Source of the DNA: Guptibacillus hwajinpoensis
GTDB taxonomy: Bacteria > Bacillota > Bacilli > Bacillales > Guptibacillaceae
Direction of reading: 5' to 3'
Assembly: GCF_005144865.1 (NCBI RefSeq)
Contig: NZ_SWFM01000003.1
Span: 558,001-622,000, forward strand
DNA: 64,000 nt
Every line of letters begins with the position of its first letter. Position 1 is the first letter of the stretch. Made by a program: the position numbers and the translations under genes. The notes under the pieces were generated by a model. The model was not told where the DNA came from. It saw only the letters and a list, made by a program, of their open reading frames with translations, and ran no database searches. Positions 20,572 through 31,176 of the stretch are shown in pieces.

Positions 20572-21384
20572 TTACTCGCTGTCAGGATTCTGGGTGATGT
20601 CTACTCCGATGTATTCCTCACTAAGTTCTTTAAGCGTTCCATCTTCTTTTAGTTCCTGTAACGCCTTGTTTACAGCTTCTAAAAGATTTGCATTCTCTTT
20701 CTTAATCGCAACAGCCTGTTCACTAGTACCAAGCTGCTCTACTTTTTCAATTTTAAAGCCTTCTTCAATTGCTTGTTTACCAGTAATGTCATCTGTAATA
20801 ACGGCATCGTGCTTTCCTTCGCTTAAGGCACGAAGGGCAGTCTGATCACTGTCGTAATTCGAAATTTTGTCTGTGTACTCCTGTGCAGATTTCTCGTATG
20901 TCGAGCCTTTTGATACTGCTACATCTTTATCAGATAGATCTTCTACACTCTTAATGTCACTTCCAGGCTGTACGTAGAGAACAGGACCTGAATAATAGTA
21001 TGGTTCACTAAAATTCACTGCTTCTTTACGCTCATCTGTAATCGTATGACTAGCTACTGCTGCATCATAGCGTCCTGATTGAATAGCTGACACCATACCA
21101 CTAAACTTAAATTTCTCAACTGCTGGCTCAAGTCCTAGCTTTTCTGCAATAGCTTTACCTACCGCAACGTCAAAACCGTCAAGGTCACCGTTCTCATCAA
21201 CCGTACTAAAAGGAGGAAACTCTCCCGAAACGACGTAACTGAATTTACCATCTTTTGTTAGTTCCAGTCCATCAGATCCTTCAGATCCTGACGATTCACT
21301 CTCTTCGTTACCCCCACCACAGGCAGTAAGAATAAGAACAAACGTTAACATTAGTGCGGTAAGAAAACTCCACTTCTTTTTCAT
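20572..21384 (-). CDS. amino acid ABC transporter substrate-binding lipoprotein
   Basis: The 270-residue precursor has a lipoprotein signal with lipobox LTAC (Cys22) and then a Ser/Glu-rich linker and the family 3 solute-binding fold (FPPFSTVDENGDLDGFDVAVG ... AVASHTITDERKEAV ... VSKGSTYEKSAQEY ... DAVITDD). It would be anchored outside the membrane and deliver polar amino acids. GGGGG lies ten bases before the ATG at 21384; a GTG two codons earlier is less well spaced. The 287 bases up to ysxC hold the promoter region and the ysxC terminator, and no other gene. Confidence 0.92.
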   Translation of the reverse strand: MKKKWSFLTALMLTFVLILTACGGGNEESESSGSEGSDGLELTKDGKFSYVVSGEFPPFSTVDENGDLDGFDVAVGKAIAEKLGLEPAVEKFKFSGMVSAIQSGRYDAAVASHTITDERKEAVNFSEPYYYSGPVLYVQPGSDIKSVEDLSDKDVAVSKGSTYEKSAQEYTDKISNYDSDQTALRALSEGKHDAVITDDITGKQAIEEGFKIEKVEQLGTSEQAVAIKKENANLLEAVNKALQELKEDGTLKELSEEYIGVDITQNPDSE

Positions 21385-21635
21385 CTTCACATGTCCCCCT
21401 TGAACGACTTTTCTTTTATGCAGTTAAGATTATGTAAACTGCGATATTACTATAATACCAATATTTTGACATTTCAATCAATTCTACATAAACGTTACTA
21501 CACCCCCTATTAAAGCATTTACAAGCATAAGACGGACTCAGCAAGCTTATCCTTCTGTTTACTAGCCTTCCTTTCTATTCCCTTTAAAAATGATAGACAA
21601 ACATGATTTTTCTGAATAATTAAAACGATTTACAC

Positions 21636-21662
21636 AAAAAAAGACCAGCATATATGCCGGTC
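21636..21662 (-). terminator. terminator of lonA-ysxC
   Basis: An eight-bp stem (GACCGGCA with TGCTGGTC on the minus strand) with loop TATA is followed by seven T. It lies ten bases after the ysxC stop. Confidence 0.88.
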
Positions 21663-21671
21663 ATAATTACT

Positions 21672-22253
21672 TTATAAATAGGATCTTATGGCGCTCCAAA
21701 CATCTTCTTTACCCTGTCCCGTATGAGAAGAGAACGTTACGAGCTTATCAGTTGGCTCAATCTTAAGCGTTTGACTAACAACTTTCAGATGCTTGCCCCA
21801 TTTTCCTTTTGGAATTTTGTCAGACTTTGTTGCTACTACGATAACTGGAATCTCATAATGCTTTAACCAATCATACATAACAACATCGTCGTTTGAAGGT
21901 GAATGTCTTAAGTCGACGATTTGAATAACAGCTTTCAACTGATCTCGATCAGTTAAATACGTTTCAATCATTTTGCCCCAAGAATCTCTTTCTTTCTTCG
22001 ATACTTTTGCAAATCCATATCCTGGAACGTCGACAAAGTAAAGAATTTCATTAATCATATAGAAATTGAGAGTTTGTGTTTTACCAGGCCTCTGAGAAGT
22101 TCTGGCAAGGTTCTTTCGATTAATCAGCGTGTTGATTAAAGATGATTTACCTACATTTGATCTACCAGCTAGTCCAATCTCAGGTAATCTATCTATAGGA
22201 TATTGCTCCGGTTTAACAGCGCTGATAATAAAATCTGATTTTGTTACTTTCAT
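21672..22253 (-). CDS. ysxC: ribosome biogenesis GTPase YsxC (EngB)
   Basis: YsxC/EngB is a GTPase needed for 50S subunit assembly. The 193-residue protein has G1 GRSNVGKSS (residues 30-38), G3 DVPGYG and G4 TKSDK. It overlaps the lonA stop by four bases, the usual lonA-ysxC arrangement, and is probably translated by coupling. Confidence 0.96.
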   Translation of the reverse strand: MKVTKSDFIISAVKPEQYPIDRLPEIGLAGRSNVGKSSLINTLINRKNLARTSQRPGKTQTLNFYMINEILYFVDVPGYGFAKVSKKERDSWGKMIETYLTDRDQLKAVIQIVDLRHSPSNDDVVMYDWLKHYEIPVIVVATKSDKIPKGKWGKHLKVVSQTLKIEPTDKLVTFSSHTGQGKEDVWSAIRSYL

Positions 22254-24571
22254 TTATTCTCCCCCACAAGTGCGGTTTTTAACACTTCATCCAAATGTGA
22301 AACTGGAAGGAAGGTTAAATCTTTGCGTATGCTTTCTGGAATATCTTCCAGATCTTTTTCATTTTCTTTTGGCATTATAATCGTCGTTAATCCAGCACGG
22401 TGAGCACTTAACGACTTTTCTTTTAACCCACCAATTGGAAGGACACGTCCACGAAGGGTGATTTCACCCGTCATCCCTACATCTCTTCGAACAGCCTTGC
22501 CAGTTAATGCGGATACTAGAGCTGTTGCAATGGTAATTCCTGCAGAAGGACCATCTTTTGGAGTCGCTCCCTCTGGAACATGAATGTGAATATCGTTCGT
22601 TTCATGGAAAGTAGGATCAATAGAAAGTTCTTCGGACTTTGAGCGAATATAACTGAAAGCAGCCTGAGCAGACTCTTTCATAACGTCTCCAAGCTTACCT
22701 GTTAGAATCAACTTCCCTTTTCCTGGTGATAAGGAGACTTCAATTGCAAGTGTGTCTCCTCCGGCAGTTGTATAAGCAAGGCCTGTGGCCGTACCAATTT
22801 GATCTTCTTTCTCTGCTTCACCATATCGGAACTTTGGATGTCCTAGTAGTTCTTCAAGCATAGACTCTGTTACAATAACACGTTTTTTCTTACCAGAAAC
22901 GATTAATTTAGTCGCTTTTCGACAAACAGTTGCAATTTGTCGTTCCAGATTACGAACACCAGCTTCTCTTGTATACTGACGTACAAGCTTATAGAGACTT
23001 TCATCTCTAATCTGAAGATTACTCTTGCTCAAGCCATGCTCTTCCAATTGTCTTGGCATCAGATAGTTCTTAGCAATATTAACTTTCTCGATTTCAGTAT
23101 AACCTGCAATACGAATAACTTCCATTCGATCAAGAAGTGGCTCAGGAATCGTTGCAAGGCTGTTTGCTGTTGTTACAAACATGACTTTCGAAAGATCGTA
23201 AGGCTCCTCAATATAATGGTCACTAAACGTGTTATTTTGCTGTGGATCGAGTACTTCAAGCAAGGCAGAAGAAGGATCACCGCGGAAATCATTAGACATT
23301 TTATCAATTTCATCAAGAAGGAAAACAGGATTCACCGTACCCGCTTTTTTCATTCCACGAATGATTCGACCTGGCATAGCACCGACATATGTTCTTCTAT
23401 GACCGCGGATTTCAGCTTCATCACGAACACCACCTAGTGATATACGGACGAATTCACGTCCAATAGAACGAGCTACTGATCGTGCAAGTGAAGTCTTCCC
23501 TACTCCTGGTGGTCCTACAAGGCATAGAATTGGTCCCTTAAGAGATTTCGTTAGCTGTTGAACAGCAAGGTATTCAAGGACACGTTCTTTTACATTCTCA
23601 AGACCATAATGATCTTCATTTAGTATTTTTTCAGCATGGTTGATATCAAGATTATCCTCAGTTTCTTTCGACCAAGGAATTTGAATTAACCAATCAATAT
23701 AGTTTCGTATCACTGAACTTTCAGCAGAGCTCTGAGGAATCTTCTCGTATCGATCAAGCTCTTTGTAAGCCATTTCTTGGACATTTTCAGGCATATCCGC
23801 TTCTTCAATCTTCTCTTTCAAAGACGAAACTTCACCTGTTTTACCTTCTTTTTCACCCAGCTCATTTTGAATAGCCTTCATTTGTTCGCGAAGGTAGTAT
23901 TCTTTCTGAGTCTTTTCCATAGAACGCTTAACTCTTTGTCCGATTTTTTTCTCAAGATCAATGACGTCTTTCTCATTTTGGAGAATTTCAATGAGCTTAT
24001 TTAATCGTTCCTGAGAATTATACGTTTCAAGAATTTCTTGCTTCTGACGAATCTTTAGTGAAAGATGGGATGCGATGATATCTGCAAGCCGTCCTGGTTG
24101 CTCAATATCACTTACAGAAGCGAAGGTCTCAGCCGTTACCTTCTTAGAAACTTTAATATATTGTTCAAATAAATCTAGCACAGTACGCATTAGCGCTTCT
24201 TCTTCAACGTTCCGTTCAGCGCTCTCATCGATCTGCTCGATTTCGACTTCATAAAATTCTTCTGTATCTTTAAATTCAATTATCTTCCCACGTTGAAGTC
24301 CTTCAACAAGAACTCGAATCGTACCATTAGGTAGCTTAAGCATTTGCTTAACGGTTGCAAGCGTACCAATTTCGTAAATATCTTCAACTTCTGGTGTCTC
24401 AATTTCTACTTCTTTTTGTGTAGAGAGGAAGATTTGTTGATCGTCCATCATAACCTTCTCAAGTGCTTGAACAGATTTATCTCGTCCAACATCAAGATGC
24501 AAAACCATGGATGGATATACCAGCAACCCTCTTAATGGTAATAATGGCAATGTTTTATGTTCACTTTTCAA
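22250..24571 (-). CDS. lonA: ATP-dependent protease Lon
   Basis: LonA is a cytosolic AAA+ serine protease. The 773-residue protein has the N-terminal substrate domain, Walker [14 protein letters not shown] near residue 350, and a C-terminal protease domain with Ser in PKDGPSAG (about 676) and Lys in [11 protein letters not shown] (about 717), the Lon Ser-Lys dyad. The start ATG is preceded by a good ribosome site (GGAGGTGCC). It is the first gene of lonA-ysxC. Confidence 0.97.
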   Translation of the reverse strand: MKSEHKTLPLLPLRGLLVYPSMVLHLDVGRDKSVQALEKVMMDDQQIFLSTQKEVEIETPEVEDIYEIGTLATVKQMLKLPNGTIRVLVEGLQRGKIIEFKDTEEFYEVEIEQIDESAERNVEEEALMRTVLDLFEQYIKVSKKVTAETFASVSDIEQPGRLADIIASHLSLKIRQKQEILETYNSQERLNKLIEILQNEKDVIDLEKKIGQRVKRSMEKTQKEYYLREQMKAIQNELGEKEGKTGEVSSLKEKIEEADMPENVQEMAYKELDRYEKIPQSSAESSVIRNYIDWLIQIPWSKETEDNLDINHAEKILNEDHYGLENVKERVLEYLAVQQLTKSLKGPILCLVGPPGVGKTSLARSVARSIGREFVRISLGGVRDEAEIRGHRRTYVGAMPGRIIRGMKKAGTVNPVFLLDEIDKMSNDFRGDPSSALLEVLDPQQNNTFSDHYIEEPYDLSKVMFVTTANSLATIPEPLLDRMEVIRIAGYTEIEKVNIAKNYLMPRQLEEHGLSKSNLQIRDESLYKLVRQYTREAGVRNLERQIATVCRKATKLIVSGKKKRVIVTESMLEELLGHPKFRYGEAEKEDQIGTATGLAYTTAGGDTLAIEVSLSPGKGKLILTGKLGDVMKESAQAAFSYIRSKSEELSIDPTFHETNDIHIHVPEGATPKDGPSAGITIATALVSALTGKAVRRDVGMTGEITLRGRVLPIGGLKEKSLSAHRAGLTTIIMPKENEKDLEDIPESIRKDLTFLPVSHLDEVLKTALVGENK

Positions 24572-24732
24572 TCATGGCACCTCCAGACAACAAACTATAA
24601 AAAATCTTATTTGACTCGTAAAAATCCTGAGCTTATCTAGTTAATAAGTTGTACTTCATTGTATCCTAACTATCTTGCACTTGTCTAATCTTCCCTGTCC
24701 AATCTCCTAAAAAAACTTATCTACATAAAGAA

Positions 24733-24763
24733 AATCCCGCCCTTTAACTACCGGGCTGGGATT
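24733..24763 (-). terminator. terminator of lonB
   Basis: A ten-bp GC-rich stem with one bulge (minus strand AATCCCAGCCC with GGGCGGGATT) is followed by TTCTTT and overlaps the lonB stop codon. Confidence 0.8.
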
Positions 24764-26405
24764 GTCCCATCACTATAGATGGATATTCTTGTTGCTTTCC
24801 AAGAAGAAAAGCTGCATCAAACACCTCTGACAAATGCTTAACAGGTACGACTTTGATACCCTTTATTACTTTAAGCATTTCTTCGTTATTTTCCTCGGGA
24901 ATTAATGCAAGCTCTGCTCCAGCATCGCGAGCAGCCGTTACCTTTGCAAATACGCCACCAACTGGTTTAACGAACCCATGAATACTAACTTCACCTGTCA
25001 TAGCTATTTTGTTACTAACAGGGCTTCCTTTAATAGCTGAATATATACCTGTTGCAATTGCAACCCCTGCTGAAGGCCCATCCACTGGAACACCGCCAGG
25101 GAAATTGATATGTAGATTGTAAGAATCAGCAGGAATGCCCATTGCCTTTAGAACAGTCATCACATTTTCAACCGAAGATTTTGCAAGACTCTTTCTTCGA
25201 ATCGACTTGGATTGATTTCCAATGCTTTCTTCTTCCACAATCCCTGTAATCGTAACAGTCCCTTCCTTCTCTGCTTTAACAGCTGTTACTTCAATTTCAA
25301 GTAGTGCTCCCGTATTTGGTCCGTAAACAGCAAGGCCATTCACTAGCCCAGTACTTGGATGAAGTGGAATTTTCCTTTCAGGTCGAGGTGTTAGTCTGCT
25401 TGCATGGATAACCCATTCCATATCGGCTGCTGTAATACTCCCTCTACTCTCCGTAATTGCAAGTCCTGCAGCAATTTGCATCAAATTTACAGCTTCACGT
25501 CCATTTCTTGCATATCTGCTAACACGCTGTATTCCTTCATCATCTAACGTAAGGTTGAGCTTTTTAGCAGCTCTGGTTGCAATTCTAGCAATTTCATCCT
25601 GACTTAGTTCCCTAAAGTACACCTCCATACATCTTGAACGAATGGCAGGAGGAATTTCGTCGGGTGTTCTTGTGGTAGCTCCAATCATCCTGAAATCAGC
25701 AGGTAACCCATTCTGGAATATATCATGTATGTGTGTTGGGATATTCGAGTTCTCTTCATTGTAATAAGCACTTTCTAGAAAAACCTTACGATCTTCTAGC
25801 ACTTTTAGAAGCTTATTCATTTGGATCGGATGAAGCTCTCCAATTTCATCAATAAAAAGAATTCCTCCATGTGCATTTGTTACAGCACCTTGTTTGGGTT
25901 GAGGAATACCAGCTTGTCCCATAGCACCTGCCCCTTGATAAATAGGGTCATGAACAGAACCAATTAATGGATCTGCAATGCCTCTTTCATCAAACCTTGC
26001 AGTTGTAGCATCCAATTCAACAAACACCGCTGTTTGTTTAAAAGGGGTTCCGCGGTTGCGTTTTGCCTCTTCTAGCACTAGCCGAGCTGCAGCCGTTTTA
26101 CCAACCCCAGGCGGACCGTATATAAGTACATGTTGAGGATTCGGTCCGCAAATAGCAGCTCTTAGAGTACGAATCCCCTCTTCTTGGCCCACAATTTCTG
26201 AAAAACCATTAGGTCTAATGCGCTCTGAAAGTGGCTCACTTAACGAAATACTCCTTAATCGTCTTAAGTGCTCCATTTCTTTTCGGGATTCTTTATCTAT
26301 AGAAACTTTCTGGGTTCGCTGATTACGAAGCAAATTCCAGAAATACAATCCTATAACAATTCCAAAAAACAATTGTATCGCTAACGCAATGCCTGTCCAA
26401 TTCAT
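24744..26405 (-). CDS. lonB: membrane-anchored Lon-like protease LonB
   Basis: LonB is the second Lon-type protease of spore-formers; in B. subtilis it is made in the forespore under sigma-F. The 553-residue product has one N-terminal membrane helix (NWTGIALAIQLFFGIVIG), Walker [23 protein letters not shown]-type Walker B, and the protease dyad Ser in PVDGPSAG (about 445) and Lys in GGVFAKVTAA (about 488). CAGGAGG lies seven bases before the ATG at 26405; the frame is open to 26591 but those residues have no ribosome site and run into the clpX terminator. Confidence 0.95.
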   Translation of the reverse strand: MNWTGIALAIQLFFGIVIGLYFWNLLRNQRTQKVSIDKESRKEMEHLRRLRSISLSEPLSERIRPNGFSEIVGQEEGIRTLRAAICGPNPQHVLIYGPPGVGKTAAARLVLEEAKRNRGTPFKQTAVFVELDATTARFDERGIADPLIGSVHDPIYQGAGAMGQAGIPQPKQGAVTNAHGGILFIDEIGELHPIQMNKLLKVLEDRKVFLESAYYNEENSNIPTHIHDIFQNGLPADFRMIGATTRTPDEIPPAIRSRCMEVYFRELSQDEIARIATRAAKKLNLTLDDEGIQRVSRYARNGREAVNLMQIAAGLAITESRGSITAADMEWVIHASRLTPRPERKIPLHPSTGLVNGLAVYGPNTGALLEIEVTAVKAEKEGTVTITGIVEEESIGNQSKSIRRKSLAKSSVENVMTVLKAMGIPADSYNLHINFPGGVPVDGPSAGVAIATGIYSAIKGSPVSNKIAMTGEVSIHGFVKPVGGVFAKVTAARDAGAELALIPEENNEEMLKVIKGIKVVPVKHLSEVFDAAFLLGKQQEYPSIVMGQSQPGS

Positions 26406-26503
26406 AATCGTACCTCCTGGAGATTTATCAATAGCACTAGTATCTCCTGAGGTATGGTTCCATAAACCGGAAATCAATAATTTGAATCCATTAATAGGAA
26501 TAT

Positions 26504-26534
26504 AAAAAAACCAACCACCCACGGGTGATTGGTT
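26504..26534 (-). terminator. terminator of clpX
   Basis: A 12-bp stem with one G-U pair (AACCAATCACCC with GGGTGGTTGGTT on the minus strand) and a two-base gap is followed by seven T, eight bases after the clpX stop. Confidence 0.88.
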
Positions 26535-26541
26535 AATTTTC

Positions 26542-27816
26542 TTATGCACTTTCCTTTGGTGATTTCTTATCTTCATCAATAACAGAGCCATCTTCTAAAA
26601 TCAATTTAGGTGTGGACTTTTCACTTACAGTTGAAGCTGTAAGCACACATTTCTTAATCTCATCACGAGAAGGAAGATCGTACATCACATCAAGCATAAT
26701 GCCTTCAATAATAGAACGAAGTCCACGTGCACCTGTCTTTCTTTCGATAGCTTGTTTAGCAATTTCAACAAGAGCATCATCTTCAAATTCAAGCTCTACA
26801 TCGTCAAGTTCTAGAAGCTTCTGGTATTGTTTAACAAGCGCATTTTTAGGCTTTGTAAGAATTTCAACCAGTGCTTCTTCATCAAGTGGTTCAAGGCTTC
26901 CGATAACTGGAAGACGACCGATGAATTCCGGAATAAGTCCGAAGCGAAGTAAGTCTTCTGGAAGTACTTTGCTTAGATATTCACCTGGCTTAAGATCTTC
27001 CTGTTTTGCTTCACCACTGAATCCAATGATTTTCTTACCAAGACGACGTTTAATGATTTGTTCGATACCATCAAATGCTCCTCCGCAAATAAAGAGGATA
27101 TTCGTCGTATCAATTTGGATAAATTCTTGATGAGGATGCTTACGTCCACCTTGTGGAGGAACGCTTGCAGTAGTACCCTCAAGAATTTTAAGTAGTGCCT
27201 GCTGTACACCTTCACCTGACACATCACGTGTAATAGAAGGGTTTTCAGACTTACGAGCAACTTTATCGATTTCATCGATGTAAATAATACCTTTTTCAGC
27301 TTTTTCTACATCGTAATCTGCGGCTTGGATGAGTTTAAGAAGAATATTCTCAACATCCTCACCTACATAACCTGCTTCAGTTAATGACGTTGCATCCGCT
27401 ATTGCGAAAGGCACGTTCAAAATTCTAGCAAGGGTTTGAGCGAGAAGAGTTTTACCGCTACCTGTTGGACCAATCAACGCGATGTTACTCTTTGCAAGTT
27501 CTACGTCATCTGGTTTACCTGAAGCGTTAATACGCTTGTAGTGATTATAAACCGCAACAGATAGAGACTTTTTCGCTTTTTCTTGGCCGATGACATAGTC
27601 ATCAAGGATCTGACAAATTTCATGAGGCTTCGGTACTTCTTTGAAGTCCACCTCTTCTTCAGTTCCAAGCTCTTCTTCTACAATTTCAGTACAAAGTTCA
27701 ATACATTCATCACAGATGTATACACCTGGTCCTGCAACTAGCTTTCGTACTTGATCCTGTGTTTTACCACAGAAAGAACATTTCAGTTGTCCTTTTTCGT
27801 CGTTAAATTTAAACAT
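26542..27816 (-). CDS. clpX: ClpX, ATPase subunit of the ClpXP protease
   Basis: ClpX unfolds substrates and feeds them to ClpP. The 424-residue protein has the N-terminal zinc-binding domain (Cys13, Cys16, Cys35, Cys38), Walker A GPTGSGKT, the pore loop GYVGEDVE, Walker [10 protein letters not shown], the IGF loop region IIGFSGE and the sensor-2 segment TGARGLRSI. It has its own leader and terminator and lies between tig and lonB as in B. subtilis. Confidence 0.97.
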   Translation of the reverse strand: MFKFNDEKGQLKCSFCGKTQDQVRKLVAGPGVYICDECIELCTEIVEEELGTEEEVDFKEVPKPHEICQILDDYVIGQEKAKKSLSVAVYNHYKRINASGKPDDVELAKSNIALIGPTGSGKTLLAQTLARILNVPFAIADATSLTEAGYVGEDVENILLKLIQAADYDVEKAEKGIIYIDEIDKVARKSENPSITRDVSGEGVQQALLKILEGTTASVPPQGGRKHPHQEFIQIDTTNILFICGGAFDGIEQIIKRRLGKKIIGFSGEAKQEDLKPGEYLSKVLPEDLLRFGLIPEFIGRLPVIGSLEPLDEEALVEILTKPKNALVKQYQKLLELDDVELEFEDDALVEIAKQAIERKTGARGLRSIIEGIMLDVMYDLPSRDEIKKCVLTASTVSEKSTPKLILEDGSVIDEDKKSPKESA

Positions 27817-28089
27817 GAATTCACCCCTAACCGTTGATCTCGATGAAATCCGAGTAGGTCTATCTGCAAAGAAACTCCATTAGTTCAACTGAACTAACTA
27901 TCACTTATTAAGCAATCCTAACGGGCATTCACCACTGGTTTCTTATCCTATTTATGTATTGAAATTGTATCACATAACTCAAAAGGATACGAAGTAAAAC
28001 GACTCTTTGAAAGCTTACTATGTATAGAGTATTTGTCCTACTACTATGTTTAGCTAATTTGAATGATTTCATTACTACTTCTTTTTTAA
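27817..28089 (-). promoter_or_regulatory. clpX leader: extended -10 promoter and an inverted repeat
   Basis: No gene is seen in this stretch. TGATACAAT at 27972-27964 is an extended -10 element without a good -35, giving a leader of about 140 bases. Inside the leader, TTAGTTCA and TGAACTAA form a perfect inverted repeat at 27880-27897 with a two-base gap. It could be an operator or a small hairpin. The tig terminator closes the far side. Confidence 0.45.
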
Positions 28090-28117
28090 AAACAAGGCGC
28101 AATTAAGCGCCTTGTTT
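28090..28117 (-). terminator. terminator of tig
   Basis: An 11-bp stem (AAACAAGGCGC and its complement) with a six-base loop is followed by a T-rich stretch on the minus strand, 25 bases after the tig stop. Confidence 0.87.
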
Positions 28118-28141
28118 CAAATAAGCCAATGATAGCTTTAA

Positions 28142-29434
28142 TTATGCTTTTTTGCTGTTATCTACAAGAACATCGATTGCTTTACGGACGCGAAGGTCAC
28201 CTTTAAGTGCATCAGTGCCGCCCTGCATTGTTAGCATTGAACGAATTTGTTCTTCTTCCATGTTGTACATTGCTGCCATCTTGGAAAGTTCTTCATTTAC
28301 TTCTTCTTCAGAAACTTCAACATTCTCAGCGTCAGCAATCGCTTCAAGAGTCAAGTTCGTGCGCACGCGCTTTTCACCGTCTTCTTGCATTTGTTCGCGA
28401 AGTGCTTTCTCATCTTGTCCAGAGAACTGGTAGTACATTTCAAGGTTCATACCTTGTTGTTGTAGACGCTGTTCAAATTCTTGAAGCATGCGATCTACTT
28501 CTGCATCTACCATAGCAGATGGAAGATCGATCTCACTATTTTCAGCAGCTTTTTCAATCAACGTGTCTTTCTTTTGAACATCAGCATCTTCTGCTTTTTG
28601 CTTCGCAAGATTTTCTTTCGTTGTTTTCTTAAGCTCATCAAGTGTTTCGACTTCTTCGTTTACGTCTTTAGCAAACTCATCGTCAAGCTCTGGAAGCTCT
28701 TTACGCTTAATGTCGTGAATTTTCACCTGGAACTTCGCTTCTTGTCCAGCAAGGTTCTCAGCATGGTACTCTTCAGGGAAAGTAACTGTTACTTCCTTTT
28801 CAGCGCCAGCTTTCTCACCAATCAATTGCTCTTCAAATCCAGGGATAAACGTGTTTGAACCGATTTCTAGTGAATAGTTCTCGCCTTTTCCACCTTCAAA
28901 TGGTTCTTCACCTAGGAAGCCTTCAAAGTCGATTACTGCTGTATCGCCTTCTTGAAGCTCTCCGTCTTCAACAACAACAAGCTCAGCTTGCTTTTCTTGA
29001 AGAGCTTTAAGCTCAGCTTCTACTTCTTCGTCTGTTACATTCGTATCTTGTTCTTCAACTTCAAGACCTTTGTATTCGCCAAGCTTAACTTCAGGCTTAA
29101 CTGTTACAGTTGCTTTGAAGATCAAGTTTTGACCTTTTTCCATTTGCTCAACGTCAACTTCTGGACGATCAACTGGCTCAATTCCAGATTCGTCAATAGC
29201 TTCGGAATATGCTTTTGGAAGAATGATATCAAGAGCATCTTGATAAAGAGATTCTACACCAAAACGTTTTTCGAAAAGAGAACGTGGCATTTTACCTTTA
29301 CGGAATCCAGGTACGTTTACCTGTTTAACAACCTTTTTGAACGCTTCATCAAGCGCAGTATTTACCTCAGTAGCGTCAACTTCAACTGTAAGGACGCCCT
29401 GGTTACCTTCAAGCTTTTCCCATTTTGCAGTCAT
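28142..29434 (-). CDS. tig: trigger factor
   Basis: This ribosome-associated chaperone with peptidyl-prolyl isomerase activity has 430 residues. The ribosome-binding signature is in [21 protein letters not shown] (about residues 39-58), the FKBP-like domain follows near 160-240 ([20 protein letters not shown]), and the C-terminal part is helical and charged. The coding strand is very rich in Glu and Lys codons, typical of highly expressed genes. GGAGG lies upstream of the ATG. Confidence 0.97.
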   Translation of the reverse strand: MTAKWEKLEGNQGVLTVEVDATEVNTALDEAFKKVVKQVNVPGFRKGKMPRSLFEKRFGVESLYQDALDIILPKAYSEAIDESGIEPVDRPEVDVEQMEKGQNLIFKATVTVKPEVKLGEYKGLEVEEQDTNVTDEEVEAELKALQEKQAELVVVEDGELQEGDTAVIDFEGFLGEEPFEGGKGENYSLEIGSNTFIPGFEEQLIGEKAGAEKEVTVTFPEEYHAENLAGQEAKFQVKIHDIKRKELPELDDEFAKDVNEEVETLDELKKTTKENLAKQKAEDADVQKKDTLIEKAAENSEIDLPSAMVDAEVDRMLQEFEQRLQQQGMNLEMYYQFSGQDEKALREQMQEDGEKRVRTNLTLEAIADAENVEVSEEEVNEELSKMAAMYNMEEEQIRSMLTMQGGTDALKGDLRVRKAIDVLVDNSKKA

Positions 29435-29571
29435 TTACACATTACCTCCAACAATAAATATATTTCCACTAATCGAGCGTTTAAATAAGATGACACTTTT
29501 TGGAGTATAAAAGCGTCTACTTACTTTTAAACGGTCTCTTTTACTAGTAAATATGGGTTTGCAACTATTGT

Positions 29572-29599
29572 ATTATAACATAGAACAGCCGGTTTTCAA
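29572..29599 (-). promoter_or_regulatory. sigma-A promoter of tig
   Basis: TTGAAA at 29599-29594, a 16-base spacer and TATAAT at 29577-29572, the latter extended by an upstream TG. It lies about 140 bases before the tig start. Confidence 0.8.
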
Positions 29600-29693
29600 C
29601 ACATACGGCATGATTGCAAACCGTTTAGCCATAGTACAGCTTATCGATGATTTCTTTTAATCGCAAGTAAAAACATTTACTTTCCATTTATTT

Positions 29694-30722
29694 CTACTCA
29701 AAGGGACGGTAAAAAGGCTGATTCTCTATGTTCATAATGCGATTTGCAGCCACTTCGTACTCCGAAGATTTGATTTGATAATGCTCACGCAATTCTTCAT
29801 TAGTAATCTCTTCACCATTCATGTCGGAAGCCACTTTATGAACAGCTGCAGCCCAGACGGAACTATTCGAAGGTTCAGCTTCAAATGGAGAAATAGCGAA
29901 AAGGTAATGCCACCAAATTTGCATGCACATCTCAAACAGAGCTGGGTTTTTCTGTTCTAATACGTCAGAGAGTTTTGACTTCACACTTAAAGAGAAATCT
30001 TGTAAAAAGATATCTTTTAAGTGGGATGGGTTAACAGTAATCTCTCTACCAAATTTATGTACGACGACTTCTTGATCCAACTCTTTTTCTCTTAGAACCT
30101 GTAATACAAGGCTCTTCAGAAGAGGATCTTTGTTTGTTTCATTTAGATATGTAAGGTATACGGGGATTGACTTTTTCTCATCTGCAGCGCTTAACTTCTG
30201 AATTGCCAGCCACTGTTTCTCCGTCTTATCGCTTTCTAGATAAGCAATCAGCTTGTCAGTATCTTCCTCTTGAACAGCGTCATACTCATCATGGGAATCA
30301 AGGTCATAATTTGTCATTTGTCTGCTGAAATGCAGCAGCTGATAGAGCGATTCCGCAATGTTCGACGGAAGCTGTTTTTCTTGTATTACCGCTTCAATCA
30401 TCGTAACCACTTTCTGATACTTTCCAAGCTGAACCAATATTGATATGTATACTTGAAAAATGTCATAATAGTCCCCGATACCCTGCTGCATCATTGTTTC
30501 ACAGCGTTCAGAAGCTTCCATTAAATCTCCCATCTCAACCAGGCTGAGCACCATCCCAAAATGCCCTTGTGGATGATCTGGTTCAATTTCAAGAAGCTGA
30601 CTGAAATGTTCATGTGCCTCTTTTATTTGCTTAGCTTTTAGTGCTGCCATTCCTTTTTCGACAAGCTTGCCTGCCACGTTTGGGAAATAAACTATTTTCC
30701 GTTCATGCTTTTCTTTATCCAT
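29694..30722 (-). CDS. ysoA: YsoA, TPR-repeat protein
   Basis: The 342-residue cytosolic protein has TPR-like helical pairs in its first 130 residues (GMAALKAKQIKEAHEHFSQL, LEIEPDHPQGHFGMVLSLVE, MGDLMEASERCETMM) and an acidic central part. Position next to tig and size match YsoA of B. subtilis, whose function is unknown. TPR units mediate protein contacts; the partner is not evident. Confidence 0.85.
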   Translation of the reverse strand: MDKEKHERKIVYFPNVAGKLVEKGMAALKAKQIKEAHEHFSQLLEIEPDHPQGHFGMVLSLVEMGDLMEASERCETMMQQGIGDYYDIFQVYISILVQLGKYQKVVTMIEAVIQEKQLPSNIAESLYQLLHFSRQMTNYDLDSHDEYDAVQEEDTDKLIAYLESDKTEKQWLAIQKLSAADEKKSIPVYLTYLNETNKDPLLKSLVLQVLREKELDQEVVVHKFGREITVNPSHLKDIFLQDFSLSVKSKLSDVLEQKNPALFEMCMQIWWHYLFAISPFEAEPSNSSVWAAAVHKVASDMNGEEITNEELREHYQIKSSEYEVAANRIMNIENQPFYRPFE

Positions 30723-30920
30723 GACGTAATCGCTCCACTCTCTTATATTCTCTATTAAAAGAGTTTACAGCAGGAAAGGCGCAGCTACGATTAGCTATCA
30801 GTTTATCAGTATCCACATGTAAACTCAAGCTGAAGCATGCCCCCCTCTTATTTTTATCATATCACCTGGACCGTTATTTTAATTAAATATCCGTTATCTC
30901 GTGAAGTACAAAGAAAAACT

Positions 30921-30954
30921 AAAAAAGACATCTATCAAGAAGATAAATGTCTTT
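30921..30954 (-). terminator. terminator behind tRNA-Arg
   Basis: A 13-bp stem (AAAGACATTTATC with GATAGATGTCTTT, one G-U) is followed by a T-run on the minus strand, 14 bases after the tRNA 3' end. Confidence 0.85.
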
Positions 30955-30968
30955 GGATTGATATACTA

Positions 30969-31045
30969 TGGTGTCCCAGGAGAGATTCGAACTCCCGACC
31001 CACAGCTTAGAAGGCTGTTGCTCTATCCTGCTGAGCTACTGGGAC
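30969..31045 (-). tRNA. tRNA-Arg (TCT anticodon)
   Basis: The 77-base cloverleaf on the minus strand starts GTCCCAGTAGCTCAG, has anticodon loop CTTCTAA (anticodon TCT, reading AGA), T-arm GGGAGTTCGAATCTCTCC and acceptor CTGGGAC pairing with GTCCCAG; discriminator A and an encoded CCA follow. A single tRNA-Arg at this place next to ysoA matches B. subtilis. The rest of 30723-31176 holds only its terminator and the ysnB terminator. Confidence 0.97.
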
Positions 31046-31141
31046 AATACTAATGTAAAAGCTATGTATGTATTACTGCCGCGCAGCGACAAATATAAAT
31101 ATATCGAAAGGAACGGGCAAAGTCAATAGTTTTGCAATCAA

Positions 31142-31166
31142 AAAAAACACAGCGTAGCTGTGTTTT
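31142..31166 (-). terminator. terminator behind ysnB
   Basis: An 11-bp stem (AAAAACACAGC and its complement) with a three-base loop lies ten bases after the ysnB stop and has T-runs on the minus strand. Confidence 0.85.
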
Positions 31167-31176
31167 TCAAAAAACT

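Noticed and set aside
24572..24660. CtsR-like box upstream of lonA (AGTCAAATAAGATTT)
   Set aside because: Only the first half-site fits the heat-shock operator; the second half is too poor.
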